Notes: generated by a model from the letters alone, not told the origin. Positions 17,673 through 26,772 are shown, counted from the first letter of the stretch. The stretch is DNA of 58,382 nucleotides from DATCIH01 sp036507955 (GCA_036507955.1 DATCIH010000093.1:1-58382); one strand, 5' to 3'. Numbers and translations are program-made.

Positions 17673-18958
17673 TCCTTTATAGTTTTTTTTCTATCAGACA
17701 TTTCCTTTTCAAAACCTTCCTTAGTAGGGTTATAATAAACTCTATCTTTTAAGTTATCTGGTAAACATTCCATAGCTGCTACCTTATCTTCATAATCATG
17801 AGCATAGGCATATCCAATTCCATAGCCTATATCTTTCATTAACTTTGTTGGGGCATTTCTAAGCTTTAAGGGAACTCCCTCTGAAATGGTGCTTAGGGCA
17901 TCTTTTTTGGCCTCGTTATATCCTGTATATAAGGAATTGGATTTTGGGGCTAAGGAAAGATACACTACCGCCTCTGCTAAATTAACATTACATTCTGGCA
18001 TGCCAATGTAGTGTACAGCAGTAAATGCAGCTACGGCTAAGGGCAAGGCATTTGGATCTGCAAGGCCAATATCCTCGGAAGAGAATCTTATAAGTCTTCT
18101 TGCTATGAATAGGGGGTCTTCCCCAGCCTCAAGCATTCTTGCAAGATAGTAAATACTGGCATCACTATCACTGTTTCTCATAGATTTATGTAGGGCTGAA
18201 ATTAGATTATAGTGTTCCTCCCCATTTTTATCATATAAAAGAGACTTTTTCTGCATAGATCCTTCAATAATTTCCTTGGTTATTATGTTTGATATACTAG
18301 AAGCGATTTCTAACGTGTTTAAGGCCACTCTGGCATCACCATTAGAATATATTGCTATCAGGTCTAAAAGGTCATCTGAGACCTCTATATGCTTATGCTT
18401 AAGCCCTCTTGTATCTTCTATAGCATTCCTTAATAAATTAACAATATCAAGGGAACTAAGAGGCTCCAGTACAAATACCTTAACTCTTGATAGTAGGGCA
18501 GAATTAACCTCAAAAGACGGATTTTCTGTTGTAGCTCCTATCAAGATAATATTCCCTTTTTCTACATAAGGTAAAAATGCATCTTGCTGTGATTTATTAA
18601 AACGATGGATTTCATCTATGAATAAAACTGTTCTAATGCCACGGAAAAAATTATTTTCTGCTTTTTGCATTACCTCCTTAATTTCTTTTATTCCGGAGGT
18701 AACAGCGCTAAAGGGAATGAAATTAGCCTTGGTACAGGCTGCAATAATCATGGCTAGGGTAGTTTTACCTACACCAGGAGGTCCCCACAAAATCATGGAC
18801 GCTACATTATCTTCTTCAATTAGAATTCTTAATACCTTACCCTTAGCTAATATATGGCTTTGACCAACAAATTCATCAAGACTTCTTGGCCTTACTTTAT
18901 TTGCAAGCGGTGCAGAGTAATCTTTATTATCAAACATATTACTTTGAATAATATCCAA
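17651..18958 (-). CDS. rarA: Replication-associated recombination protein A (AAA+ ATPase)
   Basis: About 435 residues. PLANKVRPRSLDEFVGQSHIL at the N-terminus is diagnostic of RarA/MgsA. Walker A is GPPGVGKTT (about 56) and Walker B is VLFIDEIHRF (about 109), followed by a helical C-terminal oligomerisation domain with the RLIRFSSEDIGLAD motif. RarA acts at stalled replication forks. The start is probably the TTG at 18958, preceded by TTGGTGAT, the same type of site used by dnaE here. Alternatives are a GTG nine bases upstream or a downstream ATG at 18937. The gene is convergent with the membrane protein above. Confidence 0.93.
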   Translation of the reverse strand: MDIIQSNMFDNKDYSAPLANKVRPRSLDEFVGQSHILAKGKVLRILIEEDNVASMILWGPPGVGKTTLAMIIAACTKANFIPFSAVTSGIKEIKEVMQKAENNFFRGIRTVLFIDEIHRFNKSQQDAFLPYVEKGNIILIGATTENPSFEVNSALLSRVKVFVLEPLSSLDIVNLLRNAIEDTRGLKHKHIEVSDDLLDLIAIYSNGDARVALNTLEIASSISNIITKEIIEGSMQKKSLLYDKNGEEHYNLISALHKSMRNSDSDASIYYLARMLEAGEDPLFIARRLIRFSSEDIGLADPNALPLAVAAFTAVHYIGMPECNVNLAEAVVYLSLAPKSNSLYTGYNEAKKDALSTISEGVPLKLRNAPTKLMKDIGYGIGYAYAHDYEDKVAAMECLPDNLKDRVYYNPTKEGFEKEMSDRKKTIKEKKYKPL

Positions 18959-19124
18959 TAGAATCACCAACTTATTTTATATTATTTCATATAAAAATAA
19001 TTATATTCCTTTATGAAAATTATTTCAATGTTCAAATGATTAGAATGCAAGAGAGTTTGACTTAAAGAATATTTCATTTTATAATTAAGTTATTGTAAAT
19101 ATTTTCATATAGTGGGGGTAAGTT

Positions 19125-19256
19125 ATGAATTTTATTTTACCAAAGTATAAAAGGCCTGATTTTTCTTTAAATAAATTTATTTCTGCAAAGGTTATAAAAA
19201 CTAAGATAGTGGAGGCTAATGGTATAGCTCCATACTATAGCTACTATAGTCACTAA
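19125..19256 (+). CDS. Small 43-residue ORF, unknown
   Basis: ATG at 19125 with a GGGGG ribosome site eight bases upstream, then 43 open codons ending at TAA 19254-19256. The peptide is basic, begins MNFILPKYKRPDFSLNKF and ends in a tyrosine-rich APYYSYYSH tail. It is not recognised. It lies between rarA (divergent) and msrA, 55 bases before msrA. The ribosome site supports translation, but conservation is untested. Confidence 0.4.
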   Translation: MNFILPKYKRPDFSLNKFISAKVIKTKIVEANGIAPYYSYYSH

Positions 19257-19311
19257 TGTTCAAGATTTTCTTGTGAATATAGCAAACAATTTAACAAAGG
19301 AGCTGGAATAA

Positions 19312-19800
19312 ATGAAGAAAATAGTATTGGCAGGTGGCTGCTTTTGGGGAGTAGAGGGATATATTAATACCCTTAACGGAATTATTTCCACGGAGGTAGG
19401 CTACGTTAATGGCTTAGTGCCAAACCCTACCTACGAGATGGTATGTCAAAGTAATACTGGCTATGCAGAGGGCTGCTATATTGAATATGATGAAGCTATA
19501 TTAGATTTATCTAGTTTACTAGATAGCTTCTGGAAAGTAGTAGATCCAACAGTTATCAATAGACAGGGCCACGATATAGGAAGTCAATATAGAACTGGTA
19601 TCTACTATACTGATCCAATGGATCTACCTATTGCCTTAGCCTCTAAAGCACAGGAACAAAAAAAATATGATAAGGAAATAGTGACGGAAATAAAAGTCTT
19701 AGATAATTTTTATAAAGCAGAGGGATACCATCAAAAGTATTTAGAAAAAAATCCTAATGGCTATTGCCATATACCTAAGAAATTTCTGGAAAAGAAATAA
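19312..19800 (+). CDS. msrA: Peptide methionine-(S)-sulfoxide reductase
   Basis: 162 residues with the catalytic GGCFWGVEG at 8-16 (Cys10). Later family motifs are GYVNG, NPTYEMVC (NPTYExVC in the family), GHDIGSQYRTGIYY and the C-terminal EGYHQKYL. It repairs methionine-S-sulfoxide in proteins. No fused MsrB domain is present. AAAGGAG precedes the ATG. The gene converges with the aminotransferase gene across repeat copy 2. Confidence 0.95.
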   Translation: MKKIVLAGGCFWGVEGYINTLNGIISTEVGYVNGLVPNPTYEMVCQSNTGYAEGCYIEYDEAILDLSSLLDSFWKVVDPTVINRQGHDIGSQYRTGIYYTDPMDLPIALASKAQEQKKYDKEIVTEIKVLDNFYKAEGYHQKYLEKNPNGYCHIPKKFLEKK

Positions 19801-19820
19801 AATTATCTTTCTAAGCGGAA

Positions 19821-19857
19821 TCGGGACACACCTTTGTGTAGTAAAGGTGTGTCCCGA
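19821..19857. repeat. GGGACACACC palindromic repeat, copy 2 (perfect stem)
   Basis: TCGGGACACACCTTT (19821-19835) and AAAGGTGTGTCCCGA (19843-19857) pair perfectly over 15 bases around a 7-base loop. It is the best-preserved copy. It fills the gap between convergent msrA (20 bases away) and the aminotransferase stop (3 bases away), so it probably also terminates transcription in both directions. Confidence 0.85.
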
Positions 19858-19860
19858 AAA

Positions 19861-21024
19861 TTATCTAAATATATTGCTATTTTTGATATTATTAATAGCT
19901 TTTAGTATGTTTTCTTCAGTTTGTACTAGGGCTATTCTTATATAGCCTTCCCCTTCTTCACCAAAGCTACTGCCTGGGACTACTATAACTCCTGTTTTCT
20001 CCAAAAGATCCATTGTAAAGTCAAAGGAGTTTTTGTAATTACTTGGTATTGGGGCCCACACAAACATAGTACCTCCAGAATAATCTATAGACCAACCTAT
20101 ATCTTTCAGACCTTCAATTAATAGATTTCTTCTTTTGAGATAGGTATCTCGAACGTAGCTTACATAAGCATCTCCATTATCTAAAGCTTCGATAGCAACC
20201 TTTTGAAAAGGCAGGAACATTCCATAATCTAGGTGAGATTTCAAAGTTTTAAGCCCGTGAATTATAGTTCTATTTCCCAAAGCAAAGGCAATTCTGCAAC
20301 CAGGGATACTAAAGGTTTTCGATAAGGAATTAAATTCAATTCCAATGTCTCTAGCTCCAGGTATACTTAAAAAACTTATTCCAATGTTTCCATCAAAAAT
20401 TAATTCGCTGTAGGCATTGTCATGGAGCACAATGATATTATATTTCTTTGCAAAAGCTACCAACTTTTTATAAAAATCAAGGGAAGCGATAGCTCCAGTT
20501 GGATTATTTGGATAGGAGACTATCATCAGTTTAGCTTCTTTTGCAATGATAGGATCGATTCCATCTAAATCTATTATGTAATTATTCTCCTTTGTTAAGG
20601 GCATGGTATGAATTTTCGCTCCTGCAATTAAAGGACCTATTTTAAAAATTGGGTAACCTGGATCTGGAATTAAAACCAGATCTCCTGGGTTAAGAAGGGT
20701 TAAAGCAATTTCTCCAAAGCCACTTTGAGATCCAAGAAGAGATACAATTTCTTCTTTATCTAAATCAACCTTATACCTTTTCTTGTACCATTTAATAACT
20801 GATGCTATTAGCTCGTCTTTGTCACTAATGGCATATACATAGTTTTCTAGCTTAGAGGCTTCATTAACAAAAATCTCAATTAGCCTGGGGGAGGGAGGTA
20901 TATCTGGTGTTCCAATGCTAAAGTCTATTACCTCCAAGCCCTTTGCTATAAGCTCCATTTTTTTATTATTAAGTTCTGTAAATACAGCTGAACTTAGTTT
21001 GGACATTTTCTTTGATATTTCCAT
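19861..21024 (-). CDS. PLP-dependent class I/II aminotransferase (LL-diaminopimelate aminotransferase-like)
   Basis: 387 residues. DFSIGTPDIPP at about 33-43, YPNNPTG near 170, HDNAYSEL near 202 and the PLP lysine in SLSKTFSIPGCR near 235 are typical of fold-type I class I/II enzymes. The closest remembered groups are LL-diaminopimelate aminotransferase-like and PatA-type proteins. Substrate assignment is uncertain, because the two groups share these motifs. The start follows an AAGGATATG stretch. The gene starts 5 bases after the pepF stop, so they are co-transcribed. Confidence 0.85.
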   Translation of the reverse strand: MEISKKMSKLSSAVFTELNNKKMELIAKGLEVIDFSIGTPDIPPSPRLIEIFVNEASKLENYVYAISDKDELIASVIKWYKKRYKVDLDKEEIVSLLGSQSGFGEIALTLLNPGDLVLIPDPGYPIFKIGPLIAGAKIHTMPLTKENNYIIDLDGIDPIIAKEAKLMIVSYPNNPTGAIASLDFYKKLVAFAKKYNIIVLHDNAYSELIFDGNIGISFLSIPGARDIGIEFNSLSKTFSIPGCRIAFALGNRTIIHGLKTLKSHLDYGMFLPFQKVAIEALDNGDAYVSYVRDTYLKRRNLLIEGLKDIGWSIDYSGGTMFVWAPIPSNYKNSFDFTMDLLEKTGVIVVPGSSFGEEGEGYIRIALVQTEENILKAINNIKNSNIFR

Positions 21025-21029
21025 TCTCG

Positions 21030-22808
21030 TTACATATCCTTACTTAAAGTTAAAAAATTATCTATATCCTCTTTTATTACACCTAATGAGCTTTCCCAGA
21101 AATCCTTAGAGTTAATGTCTATATTTACAAATTCACCAATAGCCTTTAAACTGTTTTTCCCGGTTATACTTAAAAGCTTGTCGTATTTAATTGAGAAAGC
21201 TTTACCTTCTTCAATATATTTTGCATATAAACCTTTCGAGAATAATTGACCAAAAGCATAAGGGAAATTATAGAAGTTAGAATTAGCATAATAATAGTGA
21301 GGTTTGCAAATCCACATATATGGATGTAAATAATTTTTATCCAGGCCTTCACCATAAGCTTCCATTTGAGCTTTCAGCATAATATTCTTTAATTCCTCTG
21401 TGGATAGAGAAGAAACATTTCTCTTTTCAAAAACCTCTTTTTCAAAAAGGAAACGGCTATATATGTCTATTATTACTTGAGCACAATCAGATATATCAGT
21501 TTCTAATATATTAAGGGCTTCTTTTTTATTCGCATTTTTAATAGCGGTTTTCTTTATTATAGTTTCACAAAAGGTAGAAGCGGTTTCAGCTATAGGCATA
21601 GGATAATCACTATTTAGTGTTTTCTCCTTATTTAAACAATCTCCATGATAAGCATGACCTAGTTCATGGGCTAAAGTAACTACATCGTTAAAAGTACCTC
21701 CAAAATTGGACATTACTCTACTTTCTCCAATAACATGAATGTTTTCACAAAAAGCTCCACCTACCTTGCCATCTCTTGGATACGCATCAATCCATTCTTT
21801 TTCAAAGGCCATCCGTGCAAAATCAGCAAGCTTGTCACTAAAACTTCTGAAGGTGTTTTCAATATAAGTGGCAGCTTCTTCATAGGTAAACTTACTATCA
21901 ACTTCACCTATGGGAGCAAAGAGTTCATAAAAGGGAAGGCCAATTGGATAACCTAGTAACTCTCCTTTCCTTTTAAAAAACTTTTGGAAGTAAGGGAAAC
22001 TTTCCTTCATGGAAGCGATCATAACCTCTAAGGTCTTAAGTTCCATTCTTGAATTTAAGACTGTTTCTTCTAGAGGAGATTTATATCCTCTTAGCTTCGT
22101 TATAGTTATAACTTCACCTTTAATTCCATTGAGGCAACCTGCTATTGAATCTTCTATTTTTTCATAAGCCTTAAGCTCAGCCATATAGGCAGTTTTTCTT
22201 AGATTAGAATCCTTATCATAAGCCATATTTCTTATAACGGTGAGAGGCAAACTTTGTTTTTCACCATTTATAATAATATCAACGGTGAGGGTTGATGTTA
22301 ATAGCTCCCTTAACTTTGCCCAAGCATTTGAACCAGAATTTTTCATTTTTGCTATGATGTTCTCTTCATCTTCTGATAGGATATACTTGCAGTTATCCTT
22401 GATTTCTAAAAAGTAAAATTTATATTCTTTTAGTAATATAGATAAGTCAATAATATCTTCAATACCATCAATTGCACCTATCCATTTCTGTATTCGGGTT
22501 TTAGCTTTTGATAGATCAGATATCATAGCTTCTAATATATCTGAATATTTTAGACCTTCCCTATCCTTTGTATTAACACTTGTAACAAGTTGACAATATA
22601 TATATAATTTGCTGGTTATTTTGTGAAGGCTTGTCTCTAAAGCTATGTAATTTTCTAAGCTATATGTTAAATTTGTGTCTTTTGTTGAAACATTATTTGC
22701 AAAATCATTGTAGGTTAATATTAACTTTTTACACTGGGCTATATCCCCAATAAATTCTGTTGACTTAAAGGAGGTATAAAGAGTATCTAAATTCCATTTC
22801 TTTTCCAA
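21030..22808 (-). CDS. pepF: Oligoendopeptidase F (M3 family)
   Basis: About 592 residues with the zinc site HELGHAYH near residue 385 and the downstream glutamate in ETASTFCE about 25 residues later. Length and the N-terminal WNLDTLY are usual for PepF. The enzyme degrades peptides of 6-20 residues in the cytosol. The start may be a TTG at 22808, with AAAGGA ten bases upstream. A GTG at 22817 is possible but almost touches that site. It leads a unit with the aminotransferase gene and follows the DUF3048 gene by 10-19 bases. Confidence 0.92.
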   Translation of the reverse strand: MEKKWNLDTLYTSFKSTEFIGDIAQCKKLILTYNDFANNVSTKDTNLTYSLENYIALETSLHKITSKLYIYCQLVTSVNTKDREGLKYSDILEAMISDLSKAKTRIQKWIGAIDGIEDIIDLSILLKEYKFYFLEIKDNCKYILSEDEENIIAKMKNSGSNAWAKLRELLTSTLTVDIIINGEKQSLPLTVIRNMAYDKDSNLRKTAYMAELKAYEKIEDSIAGCLNGIKGEVITITKLRGYKSPLEETVLNSRMELKTLEVMIASMKESFPYFQKFFKRKGELLGYPIGLPFYELFAPIGEVDSKFTYEEAATYIENTFRSFSDKLADFARMAFEKEWIDAYPRDGKVGGAFCENIHVIGESRVMSNFGGTFNDVVTLAHELGHAYHGDCLNKEKTLNSDYPMPIAETASTFCETIIKKTAIKNANKKEALNILETDISDCAQVIIDIYSRFLFEKEVFEKRNVSSLSTEELKNIMLKAQMEAYGEGLDKNYLHPYMWICKPHYYYANSNFYNFPYAFGQLFSKGLYAKYIEEGKAFSIKYDKLLSITGKNSLKAIGEFVNIDINSKDFWESSLGVIKEDIDNFLTLSKDM

Positions 22809-22827
22809 GTAGTCCACTTCCTTTTAT

Positions 22828-23841
22828 TTAATTATAGCTAATTTGAGTACTAGGGTCAGCTACATGCCACCAAGTTCTTCCTGGGTTTAGAGGCACAACT
22901 TTTCCAGCTTCATCGGTTAATATAGTTTGAGAGGTTAAGCTAGCTTTTGACCATTTAATTTTCTTGACCATACCGTTACTAAATATAAACCCATCTCCAG
23001 AGCTTATAAGGTTGCAATCCAAATAAAGTTCATTAGGTCTGCTCTTGTAAGTTGCTATCTGGTATACAACATTTGTTACAGTAACAGGAAGATTATCTTC
23101 CCTATTTAAGGTAGGCGCTCCGTCCATAGATTTATAATATTGACCATCTTTGAAGCTATAACTGGCGCTGTAAGAACCATTGAATTTGATATTTATATTA
23201 CTTGCAGCATCTAATTTATCTTCCCAATATTTTTTGTCGAAGCTTAATTTAACTGTTGGTTCTTTTACATAGCCTTTTGAGGTTACTAAAGCACTTATTT
23301 TAGCAGTTGAAGTATATAAACTATGTTCTTGTACTTTTCTTTCAGGATCTCTCCAATAGGCGGAATCATTGTAAAATTGATCTAAGTCCAACATTTTTCC
23401 TGCAGTTATTCTAGCTAATGCATCATGACTACCTCCGCAGTGGGCAAAGGGGAGGTTATATTCATAGGCCATATCAACAAAATAAGTTCGCATGCTCCTA
23501 ACAGGGCCTATTTTATCGCAATTTTGGCTCTGATATACGGCAAGAAATCTTGATATTCCGCCTTCTGCCATAAATTCATATATTATGTCTGCATTATTAA
23601 GACCGGAAAGAGGTCTTGCTGCTTTTATGTTTTCGATAGTAGACATAAAGGCAACGTTAGCTAGAACCTCCTTGCTAACTTCAACACCAGTATAAGGCGC
23701 ATAATATTTAGTTTCTACGGGAATGACGGTTTCTACTTTGGGAGGAACTTTTTTTATAACTTTTTTAACGGTCTTGTGGCCACAGCCTGGTATTAATAGT
23801 AAGGATATAATAAGCATAAAAGTTAAGGACTTTTTAAACAT
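22828..23841 (-). CDS. DUF3048 (YerB-like) lipoprotein
   Basis: About 337 residues. The N-terminus has a signal peptide ending in LLIPGC, a lipobox with Cys20-21, so the protein should be a membrane-anchored lipoprotein facing outside. The rest holds the DUF3048 domain (RPLSGLNNADIIYEFMAEGG, GPVRSMRTYFVDMA) and its C-terminal part (NPGRTWWHV). The function is unknown. The ATG at 23841 is preferred over an upstream start because the signal peptide begins there. It lies in the same direction as pepF. Confidence 0.87.
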   Translation of the reverse strand: MFKKSLTFMLIISLLLIPGCGHKTVKKVIKKVPPKVETVIPVETKYYAPYTGVEVSKEVLANVAFMSTIENIKAARPLSGLNNADIIYEFMAEGGISRFLAVYQSQNCDKIGPVRSMRTYFVDMAYEYNLPFAHCGGSHDALARITAGKMLDLDQFYNDSAYWRDPERKVQEHSLYTSTAKISALVTSKGYVKEPTVKLSFDKKYWEDKLDAASNINIKFNGSYSASYSFKDGQYYKSMDGAPTLNREDNLPVTVTNVVYQIATYKSRPNELYLDCNLISSGDGFIFSNGMVKKIKWSKASLTSQTILTDEAGKVVPLNPGRTWWHVADPSTQISYN

Positions 23842-23969
23842 CACAACACCAACCTTTGATATTTTTTTGCATAACAACTAAATTATATAACTTTGATATA
23901 TTATTGTCACTATAAAAACTAATCTATATATTTAGGATGGTTTTGTTAGAGTAGTATTAAGAAAGGAAT

Positions 23970-24062
23970 ATTACGAGAATTTTTATAGGTATTGATGATA
24001 AGTTAATAAGAAATGGCTTGGAATTGTTGCTTGTGAAAGATGATGGAATTGAGGAGGTGTAA
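23970..24062 (+). pseudogene. Remnant of a NarL/LuxR-type response regulator N-terminus
   Basis: Thirty codons read TRIFIGIDDKLIRNGLELLL followed by VKDDGIEEV and a stop. This matches the start of NarL-family receivers (typically IRIFIADDHKLIRxGLxLLL) almost position by position. No ATG is present, the phosphorylation site and output domain are gone, and the stop comes before the first third of a receiver. It lies in the 279-base gap between two minus-strand genes. Family recognition is from memory. Confidence 0.45.
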
Positions 24063-24109
24063 GTACACAGAATGGGAAAGAACTCTATTTAAGTCATTGA
24101 ACTTTAAGA

Positions 24110-24146
24110 AAGTATTAAAGAGGTAAGATAAACCCCCTTAATACTT
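24110..24146 (-). terminator. Hairpin after cold-shock gene
   Basis: AAGTATTAA (24110-24118) pairs with TTAATACTT (24138-24146), and the C run next to the right arm can pair with GAGG beside the left arm. It lies 11 bases beyond the cold-shock gene stop, on the minus strand. Confidence 0.5.
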
Positions 24147-24156
24147 AAAAATTAAT

Positions 24157-24354
24157 TTATATTTTTGTTACATTTATTGCTTGATCGCCTCTTTCACCAG
24201 TGGATAAATCAAACTGAACTTTTTCACCCTCATCTAAGGTCTTATATCCATTAGCCGATATTCCGGAAAAATGTACAAAAACATCTGTTCCTTCTTCTGT
24301 GGTAATGAAACCAAAACCCTTCTGAGAATTAAACCATTTAACAGTTCCAACCAT
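24157..24354 (-). CDS. Cold-shock protein (CSD family)
   Basis: 65 residues, a single cold-shock domain. RNP1 KGFGFI is at 12-17 and RNP2 VFVHF at 25-29, with the aromatic positions intact. It binds single-stranded RNA or DNA as a chaperone. AGGAGG lies eight bases before the ATG. The 250-base AT-rich region upstream, shared with the divergent DUF362 gene, could carry a cold-responsive leader, but I see no clear cold-box. Confidence 0.95.
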   Translation of the reverse strand: MVGTVKWFNSQKGFGFITTEEGTDVFVHFSGISANGYKTLDEGEKVQFDLSTGERGDQAINVTKI

Positions 24355-24607
24355 TATTAAAAACCTCCTAAAAACGCAAAATATAGAATTAAGATGATTA
24401 TATTTTGCCTAATAACTCATAAAATATGCAGTATTTTCACAAGTTTTGCTATTTATTAATAATATATTAAGTATAGTATACTAACTTATTCAAAAATAAT
24501 ATAACTTTTTAAATTCTTATGACTATGATATAATATATTGGAAAAAATATTGAGGCATAACAATCTATAATTGTTATGCACTTATTAGGAATATTAGGAG
24601 GATTAAA

Positions 24608-25720
24608 ATGGACAAATCAAAAGTATATTTTACTAATTTAAGGACTAAGCCTGGACAAAGTTTGCTACAGAAGCTAGAGAATTTGATAAAGGCTGCAGGG
24701 ATTGATAAAATCGATTTTGAAAATAAATTTACTGCTATAAAAATGCATCTAGGAGAGCCAGGAAATTTAGCTTTCATAAGACCGAATTATGTTGCTACAA
24801 TAGTAAAATACATAAATAGCAAAGGGGGGAAAGTATTCGTAACTGATTCTAATACCTTATACACTGGGAGACGTGCTAATGCTATAGATCATTTGACAGC
24901 AGCAGCAGAAAATGGATTTTCCCCAGTGACTATTGGCTGCAATGTTATAATTGCTGATGGAATTAAGGGAACGGACTATAGAGAAATAGAAATTAATTTA
25001 AAGCATTGTAAAACTGCAAAAATCGGGTCAGCTATAGCAGATGCAGATATAATAATATCTATGACTCATTTTAAAGGGCATGAAATGACTGGATTTGGTG
25101 GAACTTTAAAAAATCTGGGAATGGGATCTGGCTCAAGAGGCGGAAAACTTGAGATGCATTCAGCCTCAAAGCCAATAATTAAAGAAAAGAATTGTGTAAG
25201 CTGTGGTATGTGTGTAAAGAGTTGTTCACAGGGCGCTATCAGCTTTAATAGTAATAAAAAAGCAAGTATTGATTATGATAAATGTGTAGGATGTGGGCAA
25301 TGCGTTGCTGTATGCCAGTTTAATGCAGCAATGGTCAAATGGAATGAATCTGCAGATAGTGCTATAGAAAAAATATCCGAATATGCCTATGCGGCTATTA
25401 AGGGTAAACCAAGCTTTCATATCAGTTTTATAATGAACGTTTCTCCAGATTGTGATTGCTTTGGTAATAATGATATGCCTATAATTGCGGATATAGGTAT
25501 TGCTGCATCCTTTGATCCAATAGCCTTAGATAAGGCTTCAGTAGATTTAGTAAACAAGGCTCCAGTTATTCATGGCAGCTGTATAGATGATTCCTATTAT
25601 GTAGTGGATGATGATAAATTTAATCATATACATCCTGATACCAATTGGAAGCAAGGCCTTGAGCATGGGGAAAGTATCGGCTTAGGTTCGCAAAAATATG
25701 AACTTATAGAAGTTAAATAA
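24608..25720 (+). CDS. DUF362 iron-sulfur protein with two 4Fe-4S clusters
   Basis: 370 residues. The DUF362 domain covers most of the protein. A bacterial ferredoxin-type pair of clusters is inserted at about 197-238 (CVSCGMCVKSC and CVGCGQCVAVC, each followed by a more distant element). HFKGHEMTGFGGTLKNLGMG near 155-174 is a DUF362 signature. The protein is cytosolic and presumably transfers electrons, but its partner is unknown. AGGAGG precedes the ATG. The gene is followed by a compound repeat region (25721-25972). Confidence 0.87.
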   Translation: MDKSKVYFTNLRTKPGQSLLQKLENLIKAAGIDKIDFENKFTAIKMHLGEPGNLAFIRPNYVATIVKYINSKGGKVFVTDSNTLYTGRRANAIDHLTAAAENGFSPVTIGCNVIIADGIKGTDYREIEINLKHCKTAKIGSAIADADIIISMTHFKGHEMTGFGGTLKNLGMGSGSRGGKLEMHSASKPIIKEKNCVSCGMCVKSCSQGAISFNSNKKASIDYDKCVGCGQCVAVCQFNAAMVKWNESADSAIEKISEYAYAAIKGKPSFHISFIMNVSPDCDCFGNNDMPIIADIGIAASFDPIALDKASVDLVNKAPVIHGSCIDDSYYVVDDDKFNHIHPDTNWKQGLEHGESIGLGSQKYELIEVK

Positions 25721-25754
25721 TAGATTGAAATTGATGCCGGGGGTCAAGCTGGTG

Positions 25755-25774
25755 CGGTAGTTATTTTGCTACCG
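25755..25774. terminator. Short hairpin after DUF362 gene
   Basis: CGGTAG (25755-25760) and CTACCG (25769-25774) form a six-base perfect stem with loop TTATTTTG. It lies 34 bases after the DUF362 stop, with no T run. It may help end transcription together with repeat copy 3. Confidence 0.4.
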
Positions 25775-25786
25775 ATCTAATCTGAA

Positions 25787-25888
25787 CAGGGACATACCTG
25801 CATCTTATGTTACGATAATATCTGCTGCTTTCGAGCTAGAATATAGTAGCTTTACTCAATTCTTGAACGATAAGCAGGTGTGTCCCTG
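25787..25888. repeat. GGGACACACC palindromic repeat, copy 3, with long insert
   Basis: CAGGGACATACCTGC (25787-25801) pairs with GCAGGTGTGTCCCTG (25874-25888) over 15 bases, with one wobble. The arms are separated by 72 bases, unlike the 3-20 bases in other copies. The insert includes weakly complementary stretches (CTGCTGCTTTCGAGC and TAGTAGCTTT). It could be two facing half-elements or a copy that kept internal sequence. Confidence 0.7.
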
Positions 25889-25931
25889 AATGAATTATTC
25901 TTTGTATCGATAAAAAAAGCTAACGGTTAAA

Positions 25932-25950
25932 TTTCACCCCGGGGGTGAAA
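25932..25950. other. Perfect palindrome before tatD
   Basis: TTTCACCCCGGGGGTGAAA has nine-base arms around one central G. The gap is too small for a hairpin of full length, so a dimeric DNA-binding protein site or cruciform is more likely. It is unusually GC-rich for this DNA and sits six bases upstream of the tatD ribosome-site region. Confidence 0.55.
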
Positions 25951-25972
25951 AAAGAAGAGGAGGAGGTTGAAA

Positions 25973-26734
25973 ATGATTTTTGATGCTCATACTCATTATG
26001 ATGATGTAGCTTACCAGGAAGATAGAGAACAAATACTTGGGCAATTAATTAGAAACAATGTAGAGGGAATATTAAATTGTGGTGCTTCCTTAGAGGGGGC
26101 AAGGGAATCAGCAATATTAGCAGAAAAGTATGACTTTGTTTATGCGGCAGTAGGTATTCATCCGGAATATGCTGATATAGTAGATTATAATGTGCTTATG
26201 GAATTAAGGGAGCTTAGTAAAAAAGATAAGGTTAAGGCTATTGGAGAGATTGGCCTTGACTACCATTATAAGGAGAATCCTACTAGACAAATTCAAATGG
26301 ATGCTTTTAGAAAACAGATGGAATTGGCAAGGGAAGTAAATTTGCCTGTAATAATTCATGATAGGGAAGCACATGAGGATACTTTAAATATTCTAAAAGA
26401 ATATAAAGGTGTAGTTGGAGAGATACATTGTTTTTCAGGTAGCAGTGAGTTTGCAATTGAATGTATGAAGCTTGGTTATTACATTGGATTTACTGGAGTT
26501 GTTACCTTCAAAAATGCAAAAAAGATACTTGATGTTATAAAAAAGGTTCCTTTGGACAGAATATTAGTGGAAACCGATAGCCCTTATATGACACCTGTAC
26601 CTTTCAGAGGAGAAAAAAATCGCTCGGAATATGTAAAATACATAATAGAAAAGATAGCAGAGGTAAAAGAAGTAAGTTATGAAGAATTAGAATGTCGAAC
26701 GAATCTCAATACTAGGGAGTTGCTAAGATTATAA
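25973..26734 (+). CDS. tatD: TatD-family metal-dependent hydrolase
   Basis: 253 residues. MIFDAHTHYDD supplies the first metal histidines, GEIGLDYH the bridging glutamate, PVIIHDREAHEDT a further histidine, GEIHCFSGS another and ETDSPYMTP the final aspartate. All are expected for TatD DNases. Members are 3'-5' exonucleases on DNA or RNA or deacylases. A GAGGAGGAGG site precedes the ATG at 25973. It begins the tatD-yabE-rnmV-rsmA order known from Bacillus (yabD-yabE-rnmV-ksgA). Confidence 0.92.
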   Translation: MIFDAHTHYDDVAYQEDREQILGQLIRNNVEGILNCGASLEGARESAILAEKYDFVYAAVGIHPEYADIVDYNVLMELRELSKKDKVKAIGEIGLDYHYKENPTRQIQMDAFRKQMELAREVNLPVIIHDREAHEDTLNILKEYKGVVGEIHCFSGSSEFAIECMKLGYYIGFTGVVTFKNAKKILDVIKKVPLDRILVETDSPYMTPVPFRGEKNRSEYVKYIIEKIAEVKEVSYEELECRTNLNTRELLRL

Positions 26735-26772
26735 TTATAGTGTAGAATGACTTTATACTTTTTTAAGTTTAC

